Made by a program: the position numbers and the translations under genes | Source of the DNA: Legionella santicrucis | Lineage (GTDB): Bacteria; Pseudomonadota; Gammaproteobacteria; Legionellales; Legionellaceae | Assembly: GCF_001468135.1 (NCBI RefSeq) | Contig: NZ_LNYU01000085.1 | Span: 306,104-370,103, forward strand | Reading direction: 5' to 3' | DNA length: 64,000 nt | Part shown: in pieces, positions 11,066 to 20,305 of the stretch | Layout: each line of letters begins with the position of its first letter | How positions within the stretch are numbered: the stretch's first letter is position 1 | Notes under the pieces: generated by a model | The model's database searches: none | Seen by the model: the letters and a program-made list of their open reading frames with translations, nothing else | What the model was told of the DNA's origin: nothing

Positions 11066-11209
11066 AGTTCGAAAGTTCCATATTTTGCAATTTTAGTTTG
11101 CTGAAGTAACTTTTTAGTCGGTTACTTGTCGCATTCCAATTATATGTTTATCATAATATTTGATTTGTCCATTTCAAAATGATTGATGCAACACAGAACT
11201 AACTAAACA

Positions 11210-11839
11210 ATGCATTTTACTTATAATTACAAACAACCTGACGAATATCATTTTAGTCTTGATTCAATTCACCTTGCGAGATTTGTCGCAACGCAATTGA
11301 AATCCCACACCGATCTTGGTTCATTACGAGTATTAGATCTCTGCGCAGGCTGTGGGGTCATTGGGATGGAATTATCATGGCATCTTCAAGCAATCCGGCA
11401 GATTGATTTTATTGAGATCCAGCATATTTATACGGAATATTTTTATCAAAACCTGGCTAGCATTAATCGACCTGAATTGCAATTTCGCTGGCATCCTTTA
11501 AATTATGATGAATTACATGAAAAAAAATGGGAAGGCAAATTTGATTTGATTATCAGTAATCCACCGTATTTTCAACTAGGTCATGGAATGCTTTCACCTT
11601 CCCAATTTAAAAATCGTTGTAGATTTTATTTAGATAGTTCTTTTCATAATTTTATTCGAGCGCTAGAAAATTCGCTTGCAAATAAAGGTAAAGCTTATTT
11701 TTTATTACGCCCATTAAAACATCATGGTTTGGATTTATTTTCTGATATACAAAAAATACTGCGGGAAACACCAGTGACAGTAAAAAAAATATCGCATATA
11801 CGAGGTACAGATATTATTTTATTGGAAAAACTGAATTGA
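11210..11839 (+). CDS. N6-adenine methyltransferase, TrmN6-like
   Basis: 209-residue SAM-dependent methyltransferase. Motif I 'VLDLCAGCGVIGMELS' at about residues 40-56, and motif IV 'DLIISNPPYFQ' (NPPY, the adenine N6-methylase signature). Closest by eye to TrmN6/YfiC, which methylates A37 of tRNA1-Val. A ribosomal or DNA target is possible. No clear Shine-Dalgarno precedes ATG 11210. No obvious operon partner. Confidence 0.75.
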   Translation: MHFTYNYKQPDEYHFSLDSIHLARFVATQLKSHTDLGSLRVLDLCAGCGVIGMELSWHLQAIRQIDFIEIQHIYTEYFYQNLASINRPELQFRWHPLNYDELHEKKWEGKFDLIISNPPYFQLGHGMLSPSQFKNRCRFYLDSSFHNFIRALENSLANKGKAYFLLRPLKHHGLDLFSDIQKILRETPVTVKKISHIRGTDIILLEKLN

Positions 11840-11885
11840 CGTTTTTTGGACTGAAGTAAACCTCTCTTTGCAAGGCTAATGGCTT

Positions 11886-12596
11886 TTAATTCATGGCTAT
11901 TTCCTGTTCAGATATATAATTGGAATGACTAAGAAAGTAGCTATCGGGGTAGTAGGCGAATACTACAGAACCATTTTTAATGGTATTGATCACGGGTTTT
12001 GCTAAACTTTCCGCAATAGCTGGACAGCCCCACGAGCAGCCGGCTCGTCCTTCTTTTTTTATAAAACTTGGTTCAACGTACCACGCTCCATGAACCACTA
12101 CTCGTCTATCGTAGGCATTAGAGTTTAGGCCTTTTTCTAATCCTTCAAGGTTTAAGGAAAGGCCTTTACGTCCTATGTATGTATCTTCAGTAATATAGGT
12201 ACCAAGGCTAGATTTTTTGCTCGACATGCTATTAGAAAAGCTATCAGGCACTTTACCTTCCCCTGAATTACGGCCATGAGCCACATAGGTTTTAAATACT
12301 AAAGATTCTTTATCCATATCAAAAATCCACATGCGAGGTTGATCGGATGGAATAGAATAATCGATAATAGTTAAGACGGGTCTTTTCACTTCTCCCTGTT
12401 CATAAGCTTTAGTATAGGCCCTTAATGCAAGCTTAATCACTTCTTTATTTAATGTTGGCGCTGATTGACTAAGTTTTTGTATTTCTAATTGCTGCTCAGA
12501 CTGGGCATTTGCTTCTTGCTTGATGTTGGTAACAGGAAAAACTGGGTTGGAAAGATTTGTTGCTAAGGTAGATAATAAAACAAGTAACTTAATCAT
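11886..12596 (-). CDS. Murein L,D-transpeptidase catalytic domain protein (YkuD_2 type)
   Basis: 236-residue exported protein with a hydrophobic N terminus (signal peptide about residues 1-20). The catalytic C-terminal region includes 'TYVAHGRNSGEGKVPDSFS', 'VVVHGAWYVEPSF' and 'GRAGCSWGCPAI', the H...SxGC form of the L,D-transpeptidase active site (family PF13645-like). Expected to act on peptidoglycan stem peptides in the periplasm. A single gene, divergent from ruvB; the 298 bases between hold no gene I can support. Confidence 0.83.
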   Translation of the reverse strand: MIKLLVLLSTLATNLSNPVFPVTNIKQEANAQSEQQLEIQKLSQSAPTLNKEVIKLALRAYTKAYEQGEVKRPVLTIIDYSIPSDQPRMWIFDMDKESLVFKTYVAHGRNSGEGKVPDSFSNSMSSKKSSLGTYITEDTYIGRKGLSLNLEGLEKGLNSNAYDRRVVVHGAWYVEPSFIKKEGRAGCSWGCPAIAESLAKPVINTIKNGSVVFAYYPDSYFLSHSNYISEQEIAMN

Positions 12597-12894
12597 TGGA
12601 TCTCTAATCGTTAAAAATTATGATGTCCATGCTTATAAGAGCTAGTCCTTATAGATCATTTTATAAAAGTGAACTGAACAGGATATTATACGAACATCCA
12701 TATTAGGCATATGTTATGCAAAAATGTAATGACTACTTTTTGAGGTTGAGATTTAATTTAATCGCTGGAATCTATGATTTTGAGCTTTGAGCGGTTATGA
12801 AGAGCTCTATTTTTAATTTTTTTAAAATCCGCTGCGATTCAAAAAACATATGATAAAATACCTTCATCCATCAAAATCCCTAAAATAAAATCCT

Positions 12895-13902
12895 ATGCTG
12901 GAAAGTGACCGCTTAATAAGCACTCAAAGTAATGTTTCAGATGAAGTCATTGATCGGGCAATCAGACCCTTAAGTCTTAATGAGTATATTGGGCAAGAAA
13001 ATGTAAGCTCGCAGATGCAAATTTTTATTGATGCAGCTAAAAATCGGGGTGATGCTTTGGATCATGTGTTGATTTTTGGCCCCCCAGGTCTTGGAAAAAC
13101 AACTTTGGCTAATATTATTGCACATGAAATGGGGGTCAATCTGCGTCAAACATCTGGACCTGTAATCGAAAGGGCAGGGGATATTGCGGCAATACTCACA
13201 AATTTACAAGAAAATGACATTCTATTTATTGATGAAATTCATAGGCTTAGCCCAGTTATTGAGGAAGTGCTCTATCCGGCGATGGAAGACTATAAATTGG
13301 ATATCATGATAGGAGAGGGGCCTGCTGCTCGTTCTATAAAGCTTGAATTGCCTCCATTTACATTGATTGGAGCAACAACGCGAGCTGGTTTATTAACTTC
13401 CCCTCTTAGGGATCGATTTGGTATAGTTCAGCGTCTTGAGTATTATTCCGTAGATTCATTGACTAAAATTGTTGCTCGTTCTGCACAATTACTGAATGTA
13501 AAAACGCAACCTGAAGGAGCACGAGAAATTGCATTACGTTCGAGAGGGACTCCACGTATTGCTAATCGTTTGCTTCGTCGTGTGAGAGATTATGCTGAAG
13601 TGAAAGGTGGAGGCATTATCACTATTGAGATTGCCCAAAAAGCTTTAGAAATGTTAGATGTAGATAAACTTGGCTTTGATCTTATGGATAGAAAATTGCT
13701 TATGGCTGTAATCGAGCAATTTAGTGGTGGCCCAGTAGGAATTGACAGCATCGCAGCTGCAATTGGTGAAGAAAAGGGCACAATAGAAGATGTATTAGAA
13801 CCATTTTTAATACAACAAGGATTCCTTATGCGCACGCCAAGAGGTAGAATAGCTACCCCAAGGGCATATATGCATTTTGGTATACCGATAGAGCAGGATT
13901 AG
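12895..13902 (+). CDS. ruvB: Holliday junction branch-migration ATPase RuvB
   Basis: Hexameric AAA+ motor that drives branch migration with RuvA. Walker A '[13 protein letters not shown]', Walker B '[10 protein letters not shown]', sensor 1 '[12 protein letters not shown]', arginine finger 'PLRDRFGI', and a C-terminal winged helix ('[16 protein letters not shown]'). 335 residues, normal. ruvA and ruvC, usually directly upstream, are not in this window. It is followed 4 bases later by ybgC and then the tol genes, as in Pseudomonas-like order. Confidence 0.97.
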   Translation: MLESDRLISTQSNVSDEVIDRAIRPLSLNEYIGQENVSSQMQIFIDAAKNRGDALDHVLIFGPPGLGKTTLANIIAHEMGVNLRQTSGPVIERAGDIAAILTNLQENDILFIDEIHRLSPVIEEVLYPAMEDYKLDIMIGEGPAARSIKLELPPFTLIGATTRAGLLTSPLRDRFGIVQRLEYYSVDSLTKIVARSAQLLNVKTQPEGAREIALRSRGTPRIANRLLRRVRDYAEVKGGGIITIEIAQKALEMLDVDKLGFDLMDRKLLMAVIEQFSGGPVGIDSIAAAIGEEKGTIEDVLEPFLIQQGFLMRTPRGRIATPRAYMHFGIPIEQD

Positions 13903-13906
13903 TAAA

Positions 13907-14287
13907 ATGGATGATACAACCACGCATCAATATGCTTTTCGAGTTTACGTTGAAGATGTGGACTATATGGGAATTGTTTATCATGCGAACTATCTTTGCT
14001 ATTTTGAGCGTGCTCGAACAGAAATGTTAAGACAAAATAATATGGTTCTTTCTGATTTAATAAAACAAGATACGTTGTTTGCTATATATGATGTACATAT
14101 TCGTTATAAGGCACCGGCACGTCTGGATGATTTATTAACGATTAAAACTCAAGTTCAGCAATTAGGTGTTTGCAGTTTTTTATTTGATCAGGTAATACAA
14201 AACCAACAGGAACAAATAATTTGTGAGGCTAAAATCCAAGTAGTATGTGTGAATAGTAATTTAAAACCAAAACGAATTCCGCATTAA
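13907..14287 (+). CDS. ybgC: Tol-Pal-associated acyl-CoA thioesterase YbgC
   Basis: 126-residue hot-dog fold thioesterase. The family motif 'YMGIVYHANYLCYFERARTE' holds the catalytic-type Asp-x(6)-Tyr-His region. Hydrolyses short acyl-CoA or links phospholipid metabolism to the Tol system. Starts 4 bases after ruvB and precedes tolQ by 143 bases. That gap contains a long imperfect stem, 14317-14327 with 14362-14373. Confidence 0.92.
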   Translation: MDDTTTHQYAFRVYVEDVDYMGIVYHANYLCYFERARTEMLRQNNMVLSDLIKQDTLFAIYDVHIRYKAPARLDDLLTIKTQVQQLGVCSFLFDQVIQNQQEQIICEAKIQVVCVNSNLKPKRIPH

Positions 14288-14430
14288 ACGGGTTTTCATA
14301 AATCATATTTTAGGTTGGGTAAAGTACAATATAACTCCAAAGTATATTCTTGGAATTGGTCGTACTTTTTCCCAAGAGATGAAATTTATAGAAGCAAAAA
14401 GTAAAATGATCTTGGTACTGGAGATGATAG

Positions 14431-15105
14431 ATGGGTAATCAAGCAAATGTATTAATGTACTTTATGCAAGCAGGTTTAGTGGTCAAGACGGTCATGTTAT
14501 TGCTGGCCGCTGCCTCCATTACTTCATGGACATTAATATTTCAAAGAGCATGGTTTTTTAACCAGAAAAAACAACTCACAGATGCTTTTAATCAAAGATT
14601 CTGGGAAAGTGGTGATTTAAGTAGGCTTTATGCTGATGTTGATAGTAATTCTGATGAGCGTCAGGGGATGGCTGCTATTTTTCATTCTGGTTTTAAAGAG
14701 TTTATACGTGCCCGCAAACAGGGAAGCGTAGTTATTGAACCGATACAAAGAGTGATGCAAATTACCCATGCCAAAGAGGCAGAAAAACTAGAAAAGCACT
14801 TAGCTTTTTTTGCTTCGGTAGGTTCTATTGCACCTTATGTGGGACTATTTGGTACTGTTTGGGGTATAATGACCTCCTTTCAGGCATTAGGCCACGCCCA
14901 GCAAGCTACTATTGCTATGGTGGCTCCCGGGATTTCTGAAGCGCTTGTAGCTACAGCTTTAGGTCTATTTACAGCAATACCTGCTGTTATTGCCTATAAC
15001 CGTTATACAACTCGTGCTAATGATTTATTAAATCGATTTGATTTATTTCAGGAAGAATTGATATCGCTTATAGAACAACAAAGTAATGAAACTGTAAGAG
15101 GGTAG
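14431..15105 (+). CDS. tolQ: Tol-Pal system proton channel subunit TolQ
   Basis: Inner-membrane MotA/TolQ/ExbB proton-channel protein of 224 residues with three transmembrane helices (about 15-37, 130-155, 165-190). Conserved 'FASVGSIAPYVGLFGTVWGI' and 'ALVATALGLFTAIPAVIAYN' match TolQ/ExbB. With TolR it energises TolA for outer-membrane constriction at division. Start follows GGAGATGAT. TolR begins 3 bases after the stop. Confidence 0.95.
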   Translation: MGNQANVLMYFMQAGLVVKTVMLLLAAASITSWTLIFQRAWFFNQKKQLTDAFNQRFWESGDLSRLYADVDSNSDERQGMAAIFHSGFKEFIRARKQGSVVIEPIQRVMQITHAKEAEKLEKHLAFFASVGSIAPYVGLFGTVWGIMTSFQALGHAQQATIAMVAPGISEALVATALGLFTAIPAVIAYNRYTTRANDLLNRFDLFQEELISLIEQQSNETVRG

Positions 15106-15107
15106 AA

Positions 15108-15566
15108 ATGATCAAAGCAAAAACGAAACGTGATCGTCCCATATCAGAAATTAATGTTGTACCTTATATTGATGTAATGTTGGTTTTACTGGTTATTTTT
15201 ATGATTACGGCACCAATGTTGAGTCAAGGTGTTACAGTTGATTTACCAAAGGCAGCAAGTCAAAACCTAGCACCTACTGATAGAGAACCCATTATTGTTT
15301 CAGTAAATCAACAAGGGTCTTATTTCCTTAATATTAGCAGTACACCAGCAGAACCTATAGAAGCCCAGGCTTTAGTGGTTCGTGTTGCTGCGGAATTAGA
15401 GTTAGCAAAACAATCAAACCAGAAACTTAACGTTTTAGTTAAGGGAGATCAAGGGGTTGCATACGGTAAAGTTGTTCAAGCAATGGCATTACTTAAGCAG
15501 GCAGGAGCAGAGCAAGTAGGCTTGTTGACTGATTCAGAGTCAGAGAAATCAGAGGGTCAAGCATGA
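15108..15566 (+). CDS. tolR: Tol-Pal system stator TolR
   Basis: 152 residues. An N-terminal cytoplasmic tail, then one helix with 'INVVPYIDVMLVLLVIFMIT', in which the Asp is the proton-path residue shared with ExbD, then a periplasmic domain. Overlaps tolA by 4 bases, indicating translational coupling. The C terminus is Ser/Glu rich ('[13 protein letters not shown]'). Confidence 0.95.
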   Translation: MIKAKTKRDRPISEINVVPYIDVMLVLLVIFMITAPMLSQGVTVDLPKAASQNLAPTDREPIIVSVNQQGSYFLNISSTPAEPIEAQALVVRVAAELELAKQSNQKLNVLVKGDQGVAYGKVVQAMALLKQAGAEQVGLLTDSESEKSEGQA

Positions 15567-16516
15567 TAAGCAATTCCAGTTACCGTAATGCCTTTTTTGC
15601 AGCAGTTGGCTTACATCTTTTTTTAATCGTGATACTTTTAACCGATAATTCAAGTCAACGCCCTGTCTTAACAGCCGAAACTAAAAATACACCTGGTATA
15701 GAGCAGCCAATTGCGGCGACGGCACAAAATGAGGTTGTCAAAGCAGTAAGCGTTGACAATAAACAAGTCATGGAAACGGTTAATCGTTTAAAACAAGAAC
15801 GTGAACAACAAAAAAGAGCTGAACTTAATAGACAAAATGAACTTAAGCGTCAGGCTGAAGCGGCTCGACAGCAAAGAATTAAAGAACAACAGCAATTGGC
15901 ACGACTTAAAGAAGAAGCAAATAAAATCGCCATTGCAAGAAAAAAACAAGCAGAGGAAGAAAAGAAGCGTTTAAAACAAATGGCTGAGCAAAAAGCACTA
16001 GAAGCAAAACGTATCGAGGAATTAAAAAAACAAAAAGAAGAGTTAGTAAAACAACAACAATTGGAAGCGCAAAAACTAGCTGAACTCAATAAAAAGAAAT
16101 TAGCTGAAAAAGAGAAAGCCGAGCGTGCAAAAGCAGAAATGGAGAAAAAGAAGCAAGCGGAGGCGGAAGCTGCTGCAAAGCAAGCCCAAGCGGCACAAAA
16201 TGCTGAAAGACAAGCACGTATAGCTGGAGAAGTAGATAAATATAAAGCGCTTATTGTAAATGCCATAGGCAGAAATTGGATATTACCTGAAAATGTTGAT
16301 AGCACCCTGTCTAGTCAATTTAGAATCCGCCTTGCGCCTGATGGAGTGGTATTAGAAGTTTCTTTAACACGCAGTAGCGGTGACCCTTTGCTTGATCGTT
16401 CAGCGCAAACAGCTATTTATAAAGCATCACCACTACCTGTACCTACAGATCCTGATACATTCAATCTGTTTCGTGATATAAGTTTAACCGTTCGTCCTGA
16501 ACAAGTTAGGGGGTAA
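15563..16516 (+). CDS. tolA: Cell envelope protein TolA
   Basis: 317 residues. One N-terminal membrane helix (about 9-27), a long Lys/Glu/Ala/Gln-rich helix (about 65-225, many 'KRAELN', '[13 protein letters not shown]' type heptads) spanning the periplasm, and a C-terminal TolA III domain ('[20 protein letters not shown]', '[20 protein letters not shown]'). Transmits force from TolQR to TolB/Pal. The low-complexity coding produces an open antisense frame that is not a gene. Confidence 0.95.
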   Translation: MISNSSYRNAFFAAVGLHLFLIVILLTDNSSQRPVLTAETKNTPGIEQPIAATAQNEVVKAVSVDNKQVMETVNRLKQEREQQKRAELNRQNELKRQAEAARQQRIKEQQQLARLKEEANKIAIARKKQAEEEKKRLKQMAEQKALEAKRIEELKKQKEELVKQQQLEAQKLAELNKKKLAEKEKAERAKAEMEKKKQAEAEAAAKQAQAAQNAERQARIAGEVDKYKALIVNAIGRNWILPENVDSTLSSQFRIRLAPDGVVLEVSLTRSSGDPLLDRSAQTAIYKASPLPVPTDPDTFNLFRDISLTVRPEQVRG

Positions 16517-16521
16517 AACTC

Positions 16522-17781
16522 GTGATTAATCGAATTATTAAATTATTTCTTCTGCTTTTTATGCAGCAAGTTTTTGCTCTTGATTTAGAGTTAACCCAAG
16601 GAGTTAATTCAGCCTTACCTATTGCTATTAATTCTTTTGGAGAGAATAGTACTGCGCAAGAAATTGGGCAAGTCATTGAAAATGATTTAAATTTATCGGG
16701 ACAATTTAGAATAGTTTCAGGTCCTCAAGGGCCAAATGGACAATCATCGGTAAGTACTTTACGACAATTAGGTGCTGATAGTGTGGTAACCGGCCGAGTT
16801 AGTCAAGTAGGAAATCGTTATGAAGTAAGTTTTACTTTAACAGATGCAGTAGCCAAAGGCACAACTTTACTGACCAAAACCTATCAAATTAGTGCTAATC
16901 AGCTTAGACCATTAGCACATCATATTAGTGATGAGGTATATCAAAAATTAACGGGAGAGCGAGGAATATTTTCTACACGTATCGCTTATATCTCAGTACA
17001 AAGAACCCCAAGGCTCACACGTTATTCACTCGAAGTTGCTGATGCAGATGGGTATAATCCTCAAAGTTTATTGGTTTCAGGGGATCCAATCATGTCTCCT
17101 GCTTGGTCTCCCGATGGCAAATCAATTTCTTATGTTTCTTTTGAGAAAAAGAAGGCTCAAATCTTTACAGTTTCAGTGGAGACAGGGCAAAGACGTTTAA
17201 TCACAAGTTTTCCAGGAATTAATGGAGCTCCTGCTTGGTCGCCTGATGGAAATCAATTAGCTGTTGTTTTATCTAAAAGTGGAACACCAAAAATATACAG
17301 CGTTGACATCCATAGCGGTACTATGAAGCAATTAACTTTTGGGGATGCTATTGATACCGAACCTCGTTATTCTCCTGATGGAAAAAGTATATTATTCACT
17401 TCAGGTAGAGGCGGCTCACCGCAAATTTATCGTTTATCTTTAGCAACGGGTGAGGTAGCTCGCGTAACCTTTGAAGGCAATTATAATGCGCGTGCTTCTT
17501 ATACACCTGATATGAAAAATATCGTGATGTTACATCGCGATGATAGGCAATTTAATATAGGATTACAAAATGCTGCCGGCGGGTCTATTCTTAGTTTGAC
17601 TTCTTCTGGCCGAGATGAATCTCCATCTGTTGCTCCAAATGGTCGTTTAATTCTTTATGCGACACATAATCAAGATAAAGGGGTACTGGGTATTGTGTCT
17701 CTTGATGGTAGAATAAGGATGAGGCTTCCTGCGCGCGAAGGAGATGTACAAGAGCCTGCTTGGTCTCCCTATTTAGGTTAA
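16522..17781 (+). CDS. tolB: Tol-Pal periplasmic beta-propeller TolB
   Basis: 419 residues with GTG start and a strong TTAGGGGG ribosome site. Signal peptide at 1-20, an N-terminal domain (to about 160), then a six-bladed propeller with repeated '[12 protein letters not shown]'-type blades ('[11 protein letters not shown]', '[12 protein letters not shown]', 'EPAWSP'). Binds Pal and TolA C terminus in the periplasm. pal, normally the next gene, is replaced here by an S1/P1 nuclease only 3 bases away. Confidence 0.95.
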   Translation: MINRIIKLFLLLFMQQVFALDLELTQGVNSALPIAINSFGENSTAQEIGQVIENDLNLSGQFRIVSGPQGPNGQSSVSTLRQLGADSVVTGRVSQVGNRYEVSFTLTDAVAKGTTLLTKTYQISANQLRPLAHHISDEVYQKLTGERGIFSTRIAYISVQRTPRLTRYSLEVADADGYNPQSLLVSGDPIMSPAWSPDGKSISYVSFEKKKAQIFTVSVETGQRRLITSFPGINGAPAWSPDGNQLAVVLSKSGTPKIYSVDIHSGTMKQLTFGDAIDTEPRYSPDGKSILFTSGRGGSPQIYRLSLATGEVARVTFEGNYNARASYTPDMKNIVMLHRDDRQFNIGLQNAAGGSILSLTSSGRDESPSVAPNGRLILYATHNQDKGVLGIVSLDGRIRMRLPAREGDVQEPAWSPYLG

Positions 17782-17784
17782 AGA

Positions 17785-18603
17785 ATGACTCGAATTATTT
17801 ATGCACTTATTTTTTGTTTTTGGGCATTCCAAGCTTACGCTTGGAATGCGGCAGGCCACAAGGTAGTGGCTCAAATTGCTTATGATAATTTATCGCCTGA
17901 AGCAAAAGTGATGTGTTACAAATATCTTCGCTCGCGTACTCATAATACTCCTAATTCAAGTTTTGTAAGCGCTTCAACTTGGATGGATGAAATTAGGTTC
18001 AGAGAGGTTTATTGGTATGATGTAATGCATTATATTGATATTCCTTTTAGCACAGAAGAGATCGATTTGGCTCCTGTTGAGAGTACTAATGCAGTGTGGG
18101 CAATTAAGCAGGCAATGCACGTATTTTCATCTAAAAAAACAAAACCTGCAGAAAAACGGCTTGCGTTACGCATGTTAATCCATATTATGGGGGATATCCA
18201 TCAACCATTGCACGCAGTAACCCGAGTTAGCAAAGAATTTCCCAGGGGGGATTTAGGGGGTAATTTATTTCTTTTAGGCGCGAATCCAGTAGGTAATAAT
18301 TTGCATAAATACTGGGATAATGGCGCGGGTTTTTTTCTCGGTCAATATAATGCAAAGAATGTGAAAAAAACAGCACATGATTTAGAGCAACAGTTCCCAT
18401 GTTCACGTATTAGTACACAAATAGAACCTAAAAAATGGGCCAAGATGTCTCATAAGCTCGCTTTAAAAAATGCGTATCAACTCAACCCTAAAGAAAGTCC
18501 AAGCACTAAATATCAAGAAAATGCTCAAATGTTAGTACAAAAGCAGGTTGTATTTGCAGGCTGTAGATTAGCGGCATTACTCAATAAATTGGCAAAAGCA
18601 TAA
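17785..18603 (+). CDS. S1/P1-type zinc nuclease (periplasmic)
   Basis: 272 residues: signal peptide of about 19 residues ending 'FQAYA', so the mature protein starts with Trp, whose backbone is a zinc ligand in S1/P1 nucleases. Zinc ligands visible in 'WNAAGHKVVAQIAYD', 'DVMHYIDIP', 'HIMGDIHQPLHAV' and 'GNNLHKYWDNG'; 'GGDLGGNLF'-like 'GDLGGNLFLLG' is also diagnostic. Expected to degrade single-stranded nucleic acid and 3'-nucleotides outside the cytoplasm. It follows tolB by 3 bases and looks to be part of that operon, ending in an inverted repeat. Confidence 0.9.
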   Translation: MTRIIYALIFCFWAFQAYAWNAAGHKVVAQIAYDNLSPEAKVMCYKYLRSRTHNTPNSSFVSASTWMDEIRFREVYWYDVMHYIDIPFSTEEIDLAPVESTNAVWAIKQAMHVFSSKKTKPAEKRLALRMLIHIMGDIHQPLHAVTRVSKEFPRGDLGGNLFLLGANPVGNNLHKYWDNGAGFFLGQYNAKNVKKTAHDLEQQFPCSRISTQIEPKKWAKMSHKLALKNAYQLNPKESPSTKYQENAQMLVQKQVVFAGCRLAALLNKLAKA

Positions 18604-18641
18604 ATCAAAAGTGACTCTGATTGTTTGATTCTACTTTTGAT
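18604..18641 (+). terminator. Stem-loop after the nuclease gene
   Basis: Perfect 9-bp inverted repeat ATCAAAAGT / ACTTTTGAT (18604-18612 and 18633-18641) starting at the nuclease stop codon, at the end of the tol operon. No long U-run follows, so it is a probable but not classic terminator. Confidence 0.4.
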
Positions 18642-18755
18642 GAGTTACTAAAATGACACCAATTTTTAATCAAATAGTCTTTAATATCTAAATGTTGATT
18701 TATATGGTACTATTCGTTCATTTTATACCATAACCGCTTATAGGTGAGATTTATA

Positions 18756-20177
18756 ATGAGTAAGAATCCTAAGGAAGTTGCTCGCGCGACAGCAGAAAAA
18801 ATCGCCAAAGATTTATTGGATACGCCAAGAGAAAAGTCTTTAACGAAACAAGAAGTGATCTCTCTCCTTAATAAACATATCGAAGAGGCTTATCAGGATG
18901 TCGTTCCTGCAGATATAACATCCTTATATAAAGCGTTCTCCGTTCTTTTGCATCCCGATAAGCAATTTTCTGCAATTGATTCTAGACTAAACCGTTATTT
19001 GGAACAGGAAGAATTAGCTCTTACTGGAGAACCATTTAAAATTTTAAACCGGATTAATCAGAAGTATCTCTTTAACAATGCGGCTAAAAATCCAAAGGAT
19101 GGTTTTAGTAGTTTTATTGAGTATTTCGATCACTTAATGAAACCTATGGAAGAGTCTTTGGATCGTTATTATCAACCTTTTCGTTTTTTAGCAAAGAGCG
19201 CTTATGGAATACTTTCTATATTGATTGGTGCAGCTGTTTTCATTGGTATAATTGGTTTTATTCTTGCGACGGTTGTTTTAGAAATTGCTAATGGGCTTAT
19301 TCATTTTACATTAAATTCACTAACAAATAATCAATACACCAAAGAGTTAAATGATTATTTGGAGCCTCATTTTGAAGAATATAAAGCATTATTTTTAAAA
19401 AACTATAGAATTCAGGCAGTCGAGTCACTCATAGCACAACAAAAAGAGCAAGAAGCAGAGCAAATTCAGACAATGAGTGATGATGATTTATTTACACAGA
19501 TTATTAATGCTGAAGTGGAGACTAGGTTACGAGAATTATTTCAACAACATATAAATCTCCTCACACCCAATAAAGATGCCTTGATGATGCAAATAAGGCA
19601 ACAATGTACTGAATCATTAAGAAATGAAATAAATAACAATTATAAACAGTTCATTAAAAATCAGGCTTCTATTAATGATTTTATTCGACTGAAATTAATT
19701 TCTCTTACCTTATACCATGCAATTACGAAACCTGTAGATGAGGTTGAAGGAAATAAATGGCTTTCTGTTATTTTGAGACCCATACAAATTACGGCATCGC
19801 CTTTAATTATTGGAGCTACAATATTAGTGGGGCTAGTGGGTGTTATTACCGTCGGTTTAGTTCTTACTGGCGTAGGTTTAAGTTTCGTAGCTAAAGCTGC
19901 AGCATTAGCACTGCTTAATACTCCGCTTTATGCATTGGATTTTTGTCACCATGCAGCAAAAAAAATTCAGGGATGTGTATGTGCTAATGAAAATAATGAG
20001 TTAATGAATGAAGGGCCACGTAATTTATTGATGCTTGAATGGCATCAAGATAAATCGCCAACACGCACAGAGGAACCTCCTATCCATAGCGGGACTTTGT
20101 TTTCAAATCCAAAATCTGAAGTATCAATAAAAACCAATGAACAAGAACCATCAAGGGGATATTCAATAAGTTGTTAA
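18756..20177 (+). CDS. J-domain-like membrane protein, effector candidate
   Basis: 473 residues, no family I can name overall. Residues about 50-115 resemble a DnaJ J-domain: 'LYKAFSVLLHPDKQF' carries the HPD tripeptide (66-68), and 'PFKILNRINQKYLFN' resembles helix III. Two hydrophobic hairpins follow (about 148-185 and 335-385), with an amphipathic, Gln/Glu-rich region between ('AQQKEQEAEQIQTMSDDDLF'). The tail is polar. Start ATG 18756 follows AGGTGAG; the GTG at 18744 is part of that ribosome site. Legionella effectors often combine eukaryotic-like modules with membrane hairpins; translocation is inference. Next gene has a related layout. Confidence 0.6.
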   Translation: MSKNPKEVARATAEKIAKDLLDTPREKSLTKQEVISLLNKHIEEAYQDVVPADITSLYKAFSVLLHPDKQFSAIDSRLNRYLEQEELALTGEPFKILNRINQKYLFNNAAKNPKDGFSSFIEYFDHLMKPMEESLDRYYQPFRFLAKSAYGILSILIGAAVFIGIIGFILATVVLEIANGLIHFTLNSLTNNQYTKELNDYLEPHFEEYKALFLKNYRIQAVESLIAQQKEQEAEQIQTMSDDDLFTQIINAEVETRLRELFQQHINLLTPNKDALMMQIRQQCTESLRNEINNNYKQFIKNQASINDFIRLKLISLTLYHAITKPVDEVEGNKWLSVILRPIQITASPLIIGATILVGLVGVITVGLVLTGVGLSFVAKAAALALLNTPLYALDFCHHAAKKIQGCVCANENNELMNEGPRNLLMLEWHQDKSPTRTEEPPIHSGTLFSNPKSEVSIKTNEQEPSRGYSISC

Positions 20178-20305
20178 AATTTAAAAGAAATAGGAAGCAA
20201 GGAAGTTCCATCTTATTATAATAGATCAATAAATCTTTTTTTTAACTGAATGTATATATAATGCACTGTTATACTTAACTATATATTATTGTTAAAAAAG
20301 AAATT

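Noticed and set aside
15850..16305. 151-codon open frame antisense to tolA
   Set aside because: Produced by the Lys/Glu/Ala/Gln repeats of TolA; protein is a Cys/Ser/Phe-rich low-complexity string.
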